Assembly: GCF_003967175.1 (NCBI RefSeq)
Contig: NZ_AP018553.1
Coordinates: 1,785,982 to 1,849,981 of the forward strand
DNA length: 64,000 nucleotides
Source of the DNA: Sulfodiicoccus acidiphilus
GTDB lineage: Archaea; Thermoproteota; Thermoprotei_A; Sulfolobales; Sulfolobaceae
Reading direction: 5' to 3'
Shown: positions 18,335 through 27,441 of the stretch, piece after piece
Layout: every line of letters starts with the position of its first letter
Position numbering within the stretch: position 1 is the stretch's first letter
Made by a program: the position numbers and the translations under genes
Notes under the pieces: model-generated
Seen by the model: only the letters and a program-made list of their open reading frames with translations
What the model was told of the DNA's origin: nothing
The model's database searches: none

Positions 18335-18670
18335 TTGTTAAGTTTTTTGTCACCTAGGTCACTCATTACTGTGGTAACTAAGCACTACAAAGTCAACGTG
18401 GAGCTCAGGAGTTCGTTTTGGGACAAGGAGTACCTGAAGAAAAGCGCGGAACAAGTGTTCAACCTGGACTTAGAACCAGTGATAGTCGAGGGGAAGACGC
18501 TCTCCTTCAGGCTAAGGCACGACAGGCCGTTGAAGAACCGGGAGGTGAGGGGGTGCGGCGACATACTGTTCGCCACTTTGGAGGTGATCAGGGGACTGCC
18601 TTGGGCCACCATTCGCGTGTTGGAGACAGCCACCTACGAAGTGAAAGGGGGCATAGGCGGGGGGCTCTAG
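18335..18670 (+). CDS. Small hypothetical protein upstream of the HEPN-like gene
   Basis: 111 residues from TTG 18335, or 99 from GTG 18371 (VVTKHYKVNVELRSSFWDKEYLKKSAEQVF), which looks the better start. The sequence is soluble, alternating strand and helix, with NLDLEPVIVEGKTLSFRLRHDRPLKNREVRGCGDILFATLEVIRGLPWATIRVLETATYEV. I do not recognise it. Third positions are G/C-rich as in native genes. The next, broken gene begins at the base after its stop, so the two were probably one operon, and the protein may be a partner of the HEPN-like product. Confidence 0.6.
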   Translation: MLSFLSPRSLITVVTKHYKVNVELRSSFWDKEYLKKSAEQVFNLDLEPVIVEGKTLSFRLRHDRPLKNREVRGCGDILFATLEVIRGLPWATIRVLETATYEVKGGIGGGL

Positions 18671-19546
18671 GTGGGGGTGCGGGAGCGTCGACCAAGAGAT
18701 ACGAAGTCGCCGTAATCCTGGCCGTCCTAGGGGGAATCGTGGGGTACCTCCTCGGCGACACGGCCGAGAGGGTCGAGAGGCATCTGTGCGAGTACGAGAA
18801 CGTAGGTGGCGTTCCCAGTTTGCTCTACTCGTTGTGGGACTCGCGAGGCATCGAGGCTTTACGGGCTCGGAGGAACTGGAGTCCGCAGAGGAGTTCTTCG
18901 CTTTATACGTCAATTCCAAAGGTCATCCTTGCAGATACCTGGTCTTGCTCGCTTCCGCAGTGGAGGAACTGGCTAAATATATAATTATAAACTTATTAGA
19001 TGAGTATATTTTTCAACAACTAAAACAATACGTAAAGCAATATAATAGTTTGGAAGTTTCCAGAAAAGGTGGGTAGATTGACCTCTGTTTCGAAATACGT
19101 GAAGACAAGTATGGACAAATCCGACCGCGGTCACGCCTTCAAGTACGCTATAGTTTATTTGGATAGAGGTAGCCAATTCATCTAAGCAACCAAGGAGAGA
19201 GGACGTGGAAAAAATAGTGAACAGGGCCTTGGAAGTTGAACGCCTGAGGGGAACCTACCTGACGACCGCGTCTAGAGGTAGGGCAAGCGAGGACGAACTA
19301 AACGTTGTTTGTAAGGAATTAGAGGAGAGTAGTGAAATACACAATATACAAGCAGTAACGAAGTTGGTCCGATCCAGCACCGAAACGGTGGAGCAGTTAT
19401 ACGAACTAGCTGGAGTGGTCGACGATCGACGAGGAGACCCTCCACCGAGAGGCACGAGGGGGCCTCGGGGAACTGTCGCCTGGGGCCCTCGCGGAGGACG
19501 AGGAACAAGGCGAGTCACGCAAGGGAAACCTTACATATTCACGTAA
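18671..19546 (+). pseudogene. AbiV-like HEPN protein with N-terminal membrane segment, broken by several frameshifts
   Basis: Pieces in successive frames join into one protein. First piece: ASTKRYEVAVILAVLGGIVGYLLGDTAERVERHL, a single membrane helix, reachable from GTG 18671 if the G run at 18673-18677 had one more G. Second: FTGSEELESAEEFFALYVNSKGHPCRYLVLLASAVEELAKYIIINLL (to 19073), the helix pair typical of AbiV/HEPN abortive-infection proteins. Third: LTSVSKYVKTSMDKSDRGHAFKYAIVYLDRGSQF (19078-19182). Fourth: KQPRREDVEKIVNRALEVERLRGTYLTTA (from about 19187). Every junction can be repaired by one base, at least three of them in a short homopolymer (G, T and G runs near 18675, 18859, 19071). 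AbiV proteins block phage growth in bacteria; the archaeal role is inference. The end beyond about 19440 looks non-coding. Confidence 0.6.
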
Positions 19547-20620
19547 GTAATTAGAGGTGAAGTCGACACTGCCACCAGTGAGGTCAGTCCCCTAAGGTGG
19601 GGTTCACTGTTTAACGTGAATACCCCTGGCGTCCTCGCGACGAGCCCCGCTCTTCGGGGGAACCTCGAGCCCCCTTCCCAACGGAGATCCCGAGTAAGCG
19701 CTCCGTGATGCCTTGGAGAGTGGTTACGAAGGTAGCTCGGGCACGACACCCAGTACCTAGGGTTCACAACGCTTTCTGCCGAAGGTCCGAGAATTGTTCG
19801 TTTCTCCGCGAAGACTGCCGCGAGGGTGCTGACCACGTCGACGGAAGTGGACCCCCTCGATCTACGTCAAGTTGAAGTGTTGAGGCAGACGGCAACCCCC
19901 TTCGCGAAGTCGGGAACTAACGCATTCACGTCGCGTTCCCCCCTCAAGGTAGCACCACCAACGTAGGAGAGCCCTTCAGGGAGCGAACGGCTTGTCCACG
20001 GCGATGACGTTTGTGCTCGAGCGGAGTGGAACGCCGTGTCCAATAAGTCGTTCCGACCCAGTTGACCACCTCGTACGTCGCCTGGACGTCCTGTCTTCAC
20101 GAGTCCGAGAACGCGACCCAAGCTACGGCGTAGGACGAACCAGCGATGGCCTCAGAAACTCCCCCTCGACTTCGACCTCCTCTCCTCCCTGAACATCGAC
20201 GCGAGTTCCACAGTCAGAGAGGGGCAATACAACGCTTTACTTTCGAGGAACTCGTATTCACCCAACCTTCACTCCGAGGAAGGGTGGTAGAGAGCGTATC
20301 GGTCCCGAGGGACTTCCTAACTTCCTCTCCGACCTCCGCTACACTGAGGTCGACCTGCGTCCAGTGCCTCGAGGGCCCTCCGAGGGATCGACTCTAGCTC
20401 GTCCCCCTCCCTCCAGTTCGTGCTCTGGGGCACGTCCCTAAGGATGTACACGGCGTTCCTCTCCCCCAAAAAGTTAAGGACGCAGGTAGAGCACCAGGTG
20501 AGTGCGGCACCCTAGGCTTTAACGTTCAAGGGAAGGTATCAGTCAACGACGACGTTCTTTCCCTAATGAGGAAGGCTGAGGAGGGGTTCGAGGGATCTAA
20601 GGTATCGGTTAACCGCTCAT
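19547..20620. other. Intergenic stretch without recognisable gene
   Basis: About 1.1 kb after the HEPN-like gene. Frames on both strands are short or have chance-like composition. No repeat, RNA or IS end recognised. Confidence 0.4.
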
Positions 20621-20624
20621 CGTG

Positions 20625-20633
20625 TTTTATAAG
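20625..20633 (+). promoter_or_regulatory. TATA box of the DUF3782 gene
   Basis: TTTTATAAG centred 27 bases before ATG 20656 indicates a leaderless transcript and decides for that start over upstream ones. Confidence 0.6.
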
Positions 20634-20655
20634 TTCCCTGAAACGATTTCCATAT

Positions 20656-21408
20656 ATGGCGCTGAAAGCCGATTTCCTGAAGCTGTTGAGGGAGGACGAG
20701 GAGTTCAGGAAAGAGTTGACGCGATTGCTCGGAGAGTACGGTAGTCCAGGACTAAACGAATTGAGGGAAGTACTGAAGGAAGTTTTGGGCGCCGTAAACA
20801 AGCTGACTGAGGCCCAGCTAAAGTGGCAGGAGGAGATCGTGGAGTTAAGGAATAACACGGTGAAGTTGGAGGAGAGTGTGGCACAGCTTGCGGAGGCCCA
20901 GAGGAAGAGCGAGGAGAGCATGAGGGAGTTGGCCCAGGCCATGATCCAACTGACGACTAAGGTGGAAAACCTGAACAAGTCCGTGAGCAGTATGGGGCAG
21001 AGGTGGGGGGTGGACTACGAGGAACTGATCAGGGACTTCTTCCAGGACTTCGCCGAGCGAGAGGGTCTGGACTTCAGTTACGTGAATAAGTTCACCTACA
21101 AGGACGACTCCGACAAGTACGGCAAGAAGGGGAGGATATACGAGGTAGAGATCCTAGCCAAAGACGGCAAGGTGTACCTGATAGAGGTGAAGTCCTTCGT
21201 GGAGGAGGACGACGTCGAGTGGTTCGACGTAAAGACGGACATCCTAACGCAGGCCCTAAACATAACGAACCCGGTGAAGCTCATGCTCGGGGTCAACACC
21301 ACGGACGAGGCCGTCAAGGCGCCGGATGCGCTAGGGATAAGGTTGATCTACGGTGACGTAATAGAGGCGAAGAGAAAGGAGAAACCCGGAGTCCATCCCG
21401 AAACGTGA
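20656..21408 (+). CDS. DUF3782-type coiled-coil protein with PD-(D/E)XK nuclease-like domain
   Basis: About 250 residues from ATG 20656 (MALKADFLKLLREDEEFRKELTRLLG). Residues 35-115 form a long heptad-rich coiled coil with EAQxKxxEE repeats (LTEAQLKWQEEIVELRNNTVKLEESVAQLAEAQRKSEESMRELAQA). Residues 125-230 match a PD-(D/E)XK nuclease core: RWGVDYEELIRDFFQDF, then YEVEILAKDGKVYLIEVKSF with the E-x-K pair, and WFDVKTDILTQ. This architecture is the DUF3782 family, frequent in Sulfolobales and other thermophilic archaea; the function is unknown, a DNA-cleaving or DNA-binding role is expected from the fold. An upstream in-frame start at 20566 would add about 30 untypical residues and lies before the TATA box. 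Confidence 0.85.
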   Translation: MALKADFLKLLREDEEFRKELTRLLGEYGSPGLNELREVLKEVLGAVNKLTEAQLKWQEEIVELRNNTVKLEESVAQLAEAQRKSEESMRELAQAMIQLTTKVENLNKSVSSMGQRWGVDYEELIRDFFQDFAEREGLDFSYVNKFTYKDDSDKYGKKGRIYEVEILAKDGKVYLIEVKSFVEEDDVEWFDVKTDILTQALNITNPVKLMLGVNTTDEAVKAPDALGIRLIYGDVIEAKRKEKPGVHPET

Positions 21409-22090
21409 CAGGGCAGAACGGTCCTCCGTCGATAGGCCGATGTAGGGATGGAGGATACGCGCTTCCGGCCACTTTGGGGCTCTCACCTATGACCGGTGAC
21501 TCCACTGGGTCGTCGTTGGCCGAGGCGGAGGTCGTCGCAACTCGGAACATGGGGGAGTTAACCGCGCGCAGTCCTAGAAGGAGTTCCGTGACCCACCGTC
21601 AGTGGTTCCCCGAGGGCCGGTCCTACACTCTATCGCGATGGAACGTGAAGCGTGTGAAACGGAGGTAAACTGCTCACACCTCCAACGACAGTACTACTCG
21701 AAGGGCCCAAGTCCCTCGGGACGGATGGCTCCCTCAAAGGTTTTTACAGTAAAAGATCCACGGCAGTCAGAGCTAGGTGCTGCAACTCGACGGTGGGCGA
21801 ACCCTCCGTACTGCCCGAGGAAAGGTCCGCATCCGCTACGAAAGCGAGGTCTCCCCGAGAGGCGGGACTCGCGGACGCCCTTGAGAGGAGTTCGCTACGG
21901 ACTTGGAGGACGCAGCGACTAAGGGCTTTTCGCCGCACCCCCGTAGAGATACGGACGTCCGTCTCACCCGGCGACTCGAACGCGTCGGACGAACTCCCGT
22001 CCCGACATTCCCTTCCGAGGGGCGAGTTCTCGACCGCGCGTCACCCCGAGACACGGTACGTGAGGGACACCTCGAGTGCGGAGGCGCATC
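21409..22090. other. Intergenic stretch without recognisable gene
   Basis: About 680 bases between the DUF3782 gene and the rmlD promoter. Long plus-strand frames that enter rmlD in another frame are shadows of that gene. Nothing else recognised. Confidence 0.4.
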
Positions 22091-22094
22091 TACC

Positions 22095-22103
22095 CTTTTA
22101 TAC
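22095..22103 (+). promoter_or_regulatory. TATA box of the rmlD-rmlA operon
   Basis: CTTTTATAC lies 21-29 bases before ATG 22124, the spacing of a leaderless archaeal promoter. It supports 22124 rather than the upstream in-frame ATG at 22076. Confidence 0.65.
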
Positions 22104-22123
22104 TCGGCGATCCAGGACTCCCC

Positions 22124-22963
22124 ATGCGGGCGCTGGTCCTGGGCGGTTCAGGGCAGCTGGGCCTCGAGCTCAGGGAGGTACTCTCCAACTACGAGGTGGT
22201 CTGGACCTACTCGTCCCGCGAGGTGCCGGGCGGGGTGAAGCTGGACGTGCGGGACTTCAACTCCCTGGAGGACCTGGTGCTACGGACGAGGCCGGACGTG
22301 GTCGTGAACGCCGCCGCTTTCACCGACGTGGACGGCTGCGAGACGGACAGGGAGAGGTGCCTGAAGGTGAACGGCGAGGCAGTGAAACACCTGGTGAGGG
22401 CGGCGAGGGTGGTCGAGGCCTACGTGGTGCACGTCTCGACCGACTACGTCTTCGACGGGGAGAGGGGGAACTACGCGGAGGAGGACGTCCCGAACCCCGT
22501 GAACTACTACGGCCTGTCTAAGTTGGTGGGTGAGGCCTACGCCCTCTCCTACGACGACTCCCTCGTGGTGAGGACTTCGGGGGTCTTCAGGCACAAGGGT
22601 TACGTCCCCTACGCACTGAGGGCGCTCAGGGAGGGGAGGGAGGTGGCCGCGTTCAGGGGGTACTACTCCCCCATATCTGCGAGGAAACTCGCCCAGGCCG
22701 TCCACGAGCTGGTGGGACAGAGGAGGACGGGCGTACTTAACGTCGCCGGGGAGAGGGTGTCGAGGTACGACCTGGCGGTGAAGCTGAAGGAGATGTACGG
22801 CCTCCCGGGCAAGGTACGGGAAGTGCAGGACGTACAGGGCTGGAAGGCCAGGAGGCCATTCGACTCGTCGCTGAACTCCTCCAGGGCCAGGGGACTTATC
22901 TCCGTGGAGTTGGGGCTGGAGGAGAACCTCGAGGACCTCCTTAAGGTCGAGGAGGTGAGGTGA
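22124..22963 (+). CDS. rmlD: dTDP-4-dehydrorhamnose reductase
   Basis: 279 residues, the normal length of RmlD, the NAD(P)H-dependent last step of dTDP-L-rhamnose synthesis. The start MRALVLGGSGQLGLELREVL holds the glycine-rich nucleotide motif GGSGQLG, followed by LDVRDFNSLEDLV, VVNAAAFTDVDGCE, HVSTDYVFDGERGNYAEED and the catalytic NYYGLSKLVGE (YxxxK). The C-terminal substrate part has RTSGVFRHKGY and PISARKLAQAV. It overlaps the following rmlA by one base or four, so both are co-translated. Third positions are strongly G/C-rich, typical for this locus. Confidence 0.92.
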   Translation: MRALVLGGSGQLGLELREVLSNYEVVWTYSSREVPGGVKLDVRDFNSLEDLVLRTRPDVVVNAAAFTDVDGCETDRERCLKVNGEAVKHLVRAARVVEAYVVHVSTDYVFDGERGNYAEEDVPNPVNYYGLSKLVGEAYALSYDDSLVVRTSGVFRHKGYVPYALRALREGREVAAFRGYYSPISARKLAQAVHELVGQRRTGVLNVAGERVSRYDLAVKLKEMYGLPGKVREVQDVQGWKARRPFDSSLNSSRARGLISVELGLEENLEDLLKVEEVR

Positions 22964-23997
22964 TGGAGGCGGTCATACTCCACGGGGGACAGGGGACCAG
23001 GCTCAGGCCCCTCACCCACACGGGGCCGAAGCAGCTCATAAGGGTGGCTGGGAAGCCGGTGTCTCAATGGGTGCTCGAGCAGGTGGTGGAGGCTGGGATA
23101 ACCGACGTCGTTCTGGTCCTAGGTGACAACAACCCCACCAGGGTGGTGGAGTACTACGGGGACGGTTCCAAGTTCGGCGCCAGGATAAGGTACGTCTACC
23201 AGGGGAAGGCCAGGGGGCTGGCTGACGCCGTCTACAGGGTGAGGAAACTCGTCTCCGACCAGTTCCTCGTGTACTTAGGGGACAACGTTGTCCCATACGA
23301 CTTGAGGAGGTTGTTCCCGTTGAGGGGGGCCGCCTCCATACTCCTCGCCAGGGTACCTAACCCTGGAAGGTTCGGCGTAGTGGTGGTGAGGGACGGGAAG
23401 GTGGTGAGGCTCGTGGAGAAGCCGAAGGAGCCCGTGTCCGACCTCGCCTTGGTGGGGGTGTACGGCTTCACGAGCGAGGTGTTCGAGGTGGTGCAGAGCC
23501 TCAGGCCCAGCTGGAGGGGTGAGCTGGAGATAACCGACGCGATCCAGGGGTTGGTGGACAGGGGGAGGGAAGTGGAGTTCCAGGTTGTGGACGGTTGGTG
23601 GAAGGACACGGGAACTCCAGAGGACGTCCTGGAGGCCAACTCCTTCCTCCTGGACAGGCACGCCACCAGGTCCGTACTGGGGGAGGTGAGGAACTCGACC
23701 GTGGAGGGGAGGGTTGTAGTGGAGCAGGGAGCGGTCGTGGAGAACTCCACGATAAGGGGGCCGTCCTTCGTGGGGAGGGGGACTACGGTGAGGAACTCCT
23801 TCGTGGGTCCTTTCACTTCAATAGGGGAGGACTGCGTCGTGGAGGGAAGCGAGGTGGAGCACAGCGTGATCCTCGACCAGGTGACGCTCAGGGGGGTGTC
23901 CCTCATGGACTCACTGGTGGGGACCAGGGCAGTGGTGGAGAGGGGAGCGAAGAGGCAGAGGCTCGTGATAGGGGAGAACTCGAGGGTGTGGATGTAG
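22963..23997 (+). CDS. rmlA: Glucose-1-phosphate thymidylyltransferase with C-terminal beta-helix
   Basis: 344 residues. It joins glucose-1-phosphate to a nucleoside triphosphate, giving dTDP-glucose (or UDP-glucose). Residues 1-240 are the nucleotidyltransferase domain: MEAVILHGGQGTRLRPLTHTGPKQLIRVAGKPV, VYLGDNVVPYDLR, KGLADAV-like GKARGLADAVYR and WWKDTGTPEDVLEAN. Residues 245-344 form a left-handed beta-helix of imperfect hexapeptides (VRNSTVEGRVVVEQGAVVENSTIRGPSFVGRGTTVRNS), the archaeal long form. ATG 22963 overlaps the rmlD stop; GTG 22960 is an alternative. It shares the rmlD promoter. The protein family does not fix the nucleotide by eye, but the rml context favours dTDP. Confidence 0.9.
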   Translation: MEAVILHGGQGTRLRPLTHTGPKQLIRVAGKPVSQWVLEQVVEAGITDVVLVLGDNNPTRVVEYYGDGSKFGARIRYVYQGKARGLADAVYRVRKLVSDQFLVYLGDNVVPYDLRRLFPLRGAASILLARVPNPGRFGVVVVRDGKVVRLVEKPKEPVSDLALVGVYGFTSEVFEVVQSLRPSWRGELEITDAIQGLVDRGREVEFQVVDGWWKDTGTPEDVLEANSFLLDRHATRSVLGEVRNSTVEGRVVVEQGAVVENSTIRGPSFVGRGTTVRNSFVGPFTSIGEDCVVEGSEVEHSVILDQVTLRGVSLMDSLVGTRAVVERGAKRQRLVIGENSRVWM

Positions 23998-24366
23998 GTT
24001 CACTCGTTTGAGGAGAGCGTTTCGAAGTCCCATTAAAGGCTCCTTTGTTGTGAGATGTAGTTGATAAGAGACGCGGATCCCTACCCCTTCGGCCGCTGAG
24101 TGTTTCCAACAGAAAGGTCGGCTTTCCTTCAAGCCTAAGCGTTGATTAGGGGACTTCGCCCACCTAGCACACACCGAGCCCCACGACGAGAACTGTGGGG
24201 AACGAGTTTCCCACGGTACACTCTCAATACGGTTTTTATATTTATAGGTATAATAAAATAATAGAATTTAATATCTTTAAAACTCTTTTATAGAGAATAA
24301 TTATGTGCCACACGAGCAGGACTCCGCCGTTATCGGATGGCTGAGCGGTCGTCAGTTACTATAAAA
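23998..24366. other. Intergenic stretch with an AT-rich block
   Basis: About 370 bases. From 24232 to 24300 the sequence is almost pure A/T (TTTTTATATTTATAGG and following), in sharp contrast to the neighbouring genes; a short inverted arrangement or an old insertion boundary is possible. No gene seen. Confidence 0.45.
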
Positions 24367-24374
24367 ATTTAAAC
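24367..24374 (+). promoter_or_regulatory. TATA box of the 24397 methyltransferase gene
   Basis: ATTTAAAC is centred about 27 bases before ATG 24397. GTAGGAGGAGG lies between them and could also act as a ribosome binding site. Confidence 0.55.
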
Positions 24375-24396
24375 GTAGAGGTAGGAGGAGGCTGAC

Positions 24397-25068
24397 ATGT
24401 GTAACGTTAGTGTTATAGAGTTCTTCGTTAATCACATCGAATGCGAAGAATTTAGAGGCAAGAAGGTTATTGAAGTGGGAAGTAGATACGTAAACGGGAG
24501 CGTTAGACCTTTAATAGAGAAGTTCTGCCAGCCCGAGGAGTACACGGGAGTGGACATCGAAAGGGGAGAGTTGGTTGACGTCGTCCTTCCAGCCGAAAAA
24601 TTAGTTGAAAGGTTTGGGGAGAACTCCTTCGACGCTTTAGTCTCTACGGAAATGCTGGAGCACGTCAAAAATTGGAGAGTCGTTGTAAATAACATGAAGG
24701 CAGTCGTCAAACCGTTGGGATATATATATATAACAACGAGATCGTTGGGCTTTCCATATCACGCCTTCCCTTACGATTTCTGGCGGTATGAGGTTGAAGA
24801 TCTGAAGGAAATCTTCGACGACTTCAATGTAATAAGTATAGCGAAAGATCCTTCAGAACCCGGCGTGTTCCTCAAGGCAAGGAAACCGATCGACTTTAAG
24901 GCCAAGGACCTATCTGATGTTACCCTGTACTCTATGGTTTTAGGTAAGAGGACGAGGGATGTACCAGACCGTTTCCCCGTTTTAAGGTACTATAGAGTGA
25001 AGACCAGCTCGTTCATTCTAAGGGCAGCTTCATCGCTTTACAGGAAAATAATCTTTACAGGAAAATAA
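24397..25068 (+). CDS. SAM-dependent class I methyltransferase
   Basis: 223 residues. KKVIEVGSRYVNGSVRPL is motif I (glycine-rich SAM loop), EYTGVDIERGELVDVV carries the acidic residue after strand 2, and FDALVSTEMLEHVKNWRVVVNNMKAVVKPLGYIYITTRSLGFPYHAFPYDFWRYEVEDLKEIF holds the E-M-L-E-H motif and the HAFPxDFWRY segment seen in methyltransferases of glycan loci. The acceptor is probably a sugar of the surface glycan, by context. The last codons and stop fall inside a 17-base triple tandem repeat, which gives the C-terminus LYRKIIFTGK. Third positions are less G/C-rich than in rmlDA, suggesting a different origin. Confidence 0.82.
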   Translation: MCNVSVIEFFVNHIECEEFRGKKVIEVGSRYVNGSVRPLIEKFCQPEEYTGVDIERGELVDVVLPAEKLVERFGENSFDALVSTEMLEHVKNWRVVVNNMKAVVKPLGYIYITTRSLGFPYHAFPYDFWRYEVEDLKEIFDDFNVISIAKDPSEPGVFLKARKPIDFKAKDLSDVTLYSMVLGKRTRDVPDRFPVLRYYRVKTSSFILRAASSLYRKIIFTGK

Positions 25069-25086
25069 TCTTTACAGGAAAATAAT
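25037..25086 (+). repeat. 17-base tandem repeat, three copies, across a stop codon
   Basis: TTTACAGGAAAATAATC at 25037-25053 and 25054-25070, and its first 16 bases at 25071-25086. The methyltransferase stop codon lies in the second unit. Confidence 0.9.
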
Positions 25087-25720
25087 AACGAATAACACAT
25101 GAAAGGGGAACTGAGCAATCCATGTTCACTGACCATTAGGAACGAGTTCGGAGCATCTCACTATTTGAAGTTTTTACGTGATATAAGCGTCAAGAAGTGC
25201 TCAAAGTTAGTATATGTTGTGAGTAAATTCTAGATATAACATAACTCTAGGTAAATTCCGTCAAATCCGTAAACTGGAAACGCTCGTCGGAACCGTCTAA
25301 CTGAGAAAACGGAAGTAAGTGGTAAGTTCCTTGGGAATGCCCTGTTGTAGGAAAGGGAGAGAACTGAAAACTGAGCGTGCTGACGTAATGAGGAATCGGT
25401 CAAGTATGACAGCGAATTGAAATAATCGACCCTACTGCTTTAAAACTTTCGGCTGTTACGCTCTGACAGCCGAGACTTAATGGTATTGTTGTCCTCTCCT
25501 TACCGTCGCATCCTGAACAGTCCGGTTTCTTAGGTGAACCAGTCCCCCTCTAAGCTGGCCCCTACGTGAGAGTCCGCTAGACGATGGACGCAGTTCGGTA
25601 GAGGACACGGTGAAGTACAGAAGTAGAACCCAAAAGTGATATGGGTAGACGAGTTGGGGATCAATTGAAGGTTTCTCTCAAGCTAATTCTGTAATTCTGA
25701 GTAGAGTCAGTTACAAGAAC
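25087..25720. other. Intergenic stretch without recognisable gene
   Basis: About 630 bases of mixed composition between two methyltransferase genes. No open frame with family features, no RNA or IS end recognised. Confidence 0.4.
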
Positions 25721-25752
25721 CTTTTAATAAAGGTCCTTTAGAATAAAGGTTA

Positions 25753-26668
25753 ATGTTCGGTTTCAAGAGCGGATTGAAGGACCTTCTCCGCCTTTACTTG
25801 GATCTTCAGCGTAGGGACGTAAAGGGTGCAGAGTACAGGATAAGTAATCCCTGGGTCCTCCTCAGGAATAAGGGCGTGGTCAGGTTGAGTGATGGAACGG
25901 AGATCCCCCTTCGATGAGTCCTCTAGGAAGGACGTTCTCGGCCTTGTACTCTTCCTTCTGCAGAATGGTGTGAGGCTGGGGAAAGACGAGTACTCCTGGA
26001 AGTTGATCGATGGGAAGTTCGTTGAGACCCCGGAGGGAATAAGGTTCGGCCTGAAGGGTGTCGGTATGCTGGCTGAAACCTTCCTGAGCCAGATACACTT
26101 CGCCGGCTTAGATCTGAGGGGGAAGACCGTTGTCACCGCAGGAGCCTACATAGGGGACACTCCCCTCTACTTCTCCCATTACGGAGCTAAGGTGTACGCT
26201 TTCGAGCCGAGTCCCGTGTCTTTTAAGATCGCCGAGGAGAACCTGTCCCTAAACCCTTCACTCAGGGATAGGGTCACTTTGAGGAATTGGGCCATAGGTC
26301 TAGACGGTGAAGTTGACTTCCCACTGGAGGAGGACTCCGGTGGAACCAGCATTTTCGAAAGAACCAACTCCACGGTGAAGGTCAGGTCAGTCTCCATATC
26401 CACGATACTTAAGGAGTTCGACCTGAAGGATCCGTACCTTCTCGACTTAGACGTTAAGGGGGCTGAGTACTACGTTGTCAACGACCTGGGGATCTCTAAC
26501 TTCGAAGTGTTACGAATAGAGTACTCCCCTTACCTGGTGGAAGGGGCCACCTTAGATCATTTGATCTCCAAGGTGAGGGAAAAGGGTTTCAAAAAAGTCA
26601 GAGTGTTCAAACACAACTGCCTCAAATTCGATCTGAGGGACCACGGAACGCTCCACGCTGAGAAGTGA
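25753..26668 (+). pseudogene. FkbM family methyltransferase, one-base frameshift near the 5' end
   Basis: The gene begins at ATG 25753 (MFGFKSGLKDLLRLYLDLQRR), 27 bases after TTTTAATA. The first frame reads to LRNKGVVRLSDGTEIP and then stops at TGA; the rest follows in the next frame as FDESSRKDVLGLVLFLLQNG. The switch lies at a run of five C (25915-25919), and four would make one protein of 304 residues. Motif I reads KTVVTAGAYIGDTPLYFSHYGAKVYAFEPSPVSFKIAEENL, then LLDLDVKGAEYYVV, typical of FkbM O-methyltransferases; the usual D of V-D-V-G-A is T here. The likely substrate is a sugar hydroxyl of the glycan. If the shift is real, translation could only begin at ATG 25889, after the N-terminal helix. 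Confidence 0.8.
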
Positions 26669-27412
26669 AAGACCCATAGTAGGCAATGGACTGCAACGAT
26701 GGGCTTTCAGACACGAGCTTTCAGGGCGCACCTCTGAAAAACCGAGTGCATTACGGAGGTTAAGGACATCACGATGAACTAGGAAGTGGGTCTTAGTGAC
26801 ATTTTTAGGAGACGATCCCCTACACTAAGTCATGCATCTCTCTTCTTGGTAGAACGGGAGAGACTTCCACCCCCGAACTTCTTATTTGTGATTCCTCGAG
26901 CCGGTCTTTCAGTGAGAAGTTGACTTACTCGGGTAGATCAACTATACATTGTTCAGGTCCTCAGGTGGCTGTATCTCTCATCCACTGAGAACCCACGATC
27001 GGTGAGCCTCCTAAATAGAGTTCCAATCAAATCGAGGACGTGAGTCTATGAAATTCAACACGTTAGTCCTCCAGACCGGTGGTTAGCTTCAAATTGAAGA
27101 GTATTATTGCCGCTAGACCTACCCCCATTGAGCGTGTAAATCACCCTTTCAGCCTTAATTGAGTAACGTCTAAGTTCTTCGACGTCAGAAAACATCAACG
27201 GAGGTAGATTTTTGAGCTACACTGGCCGCTTGCGGTGAACAGGAAGTTCAAGCCGCAATCTGAGGGATATTTCCTCAACCTCACTACGTAGCAACCGATT
27301 CACGCGATGTCTTCACACTTGACGATTTAGACGTGCGTGATGTCCCTTCGCGACCGGAAGTAGGTTAGTGTGACTACACATGCAGCGAAGCCAATTCAGG
27401 TCGTCAGAACAG
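26669..27412. other. Intergenic stretch without recognisable gene
   Basis: About 740 bases. No frame longer than about 60 codons before rmlC and no repeat or IS end. The rmlC promoter lies at its right end. Confidence 0.45.
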
Positions 27413-27420
27413 CTTATTTT
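27413..27420 (+). promoter_or_regulatory. TATA box of rmlC
   Basis: CTTATTTT is centred 26 bases before ATG 27442 and decides for this start rather than the in-frame 27370. Confidence 0.55.
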
Positions 27421-27441
27421 CTTGGCCCGCATGGACTCACT

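Noticed and set aside
21793-22521. 242-codon plus-strand frame entering rmlD
   Set aside because: It is the shadow of rmlD in another frame, with arginine/glycine-rich composition and no family features.
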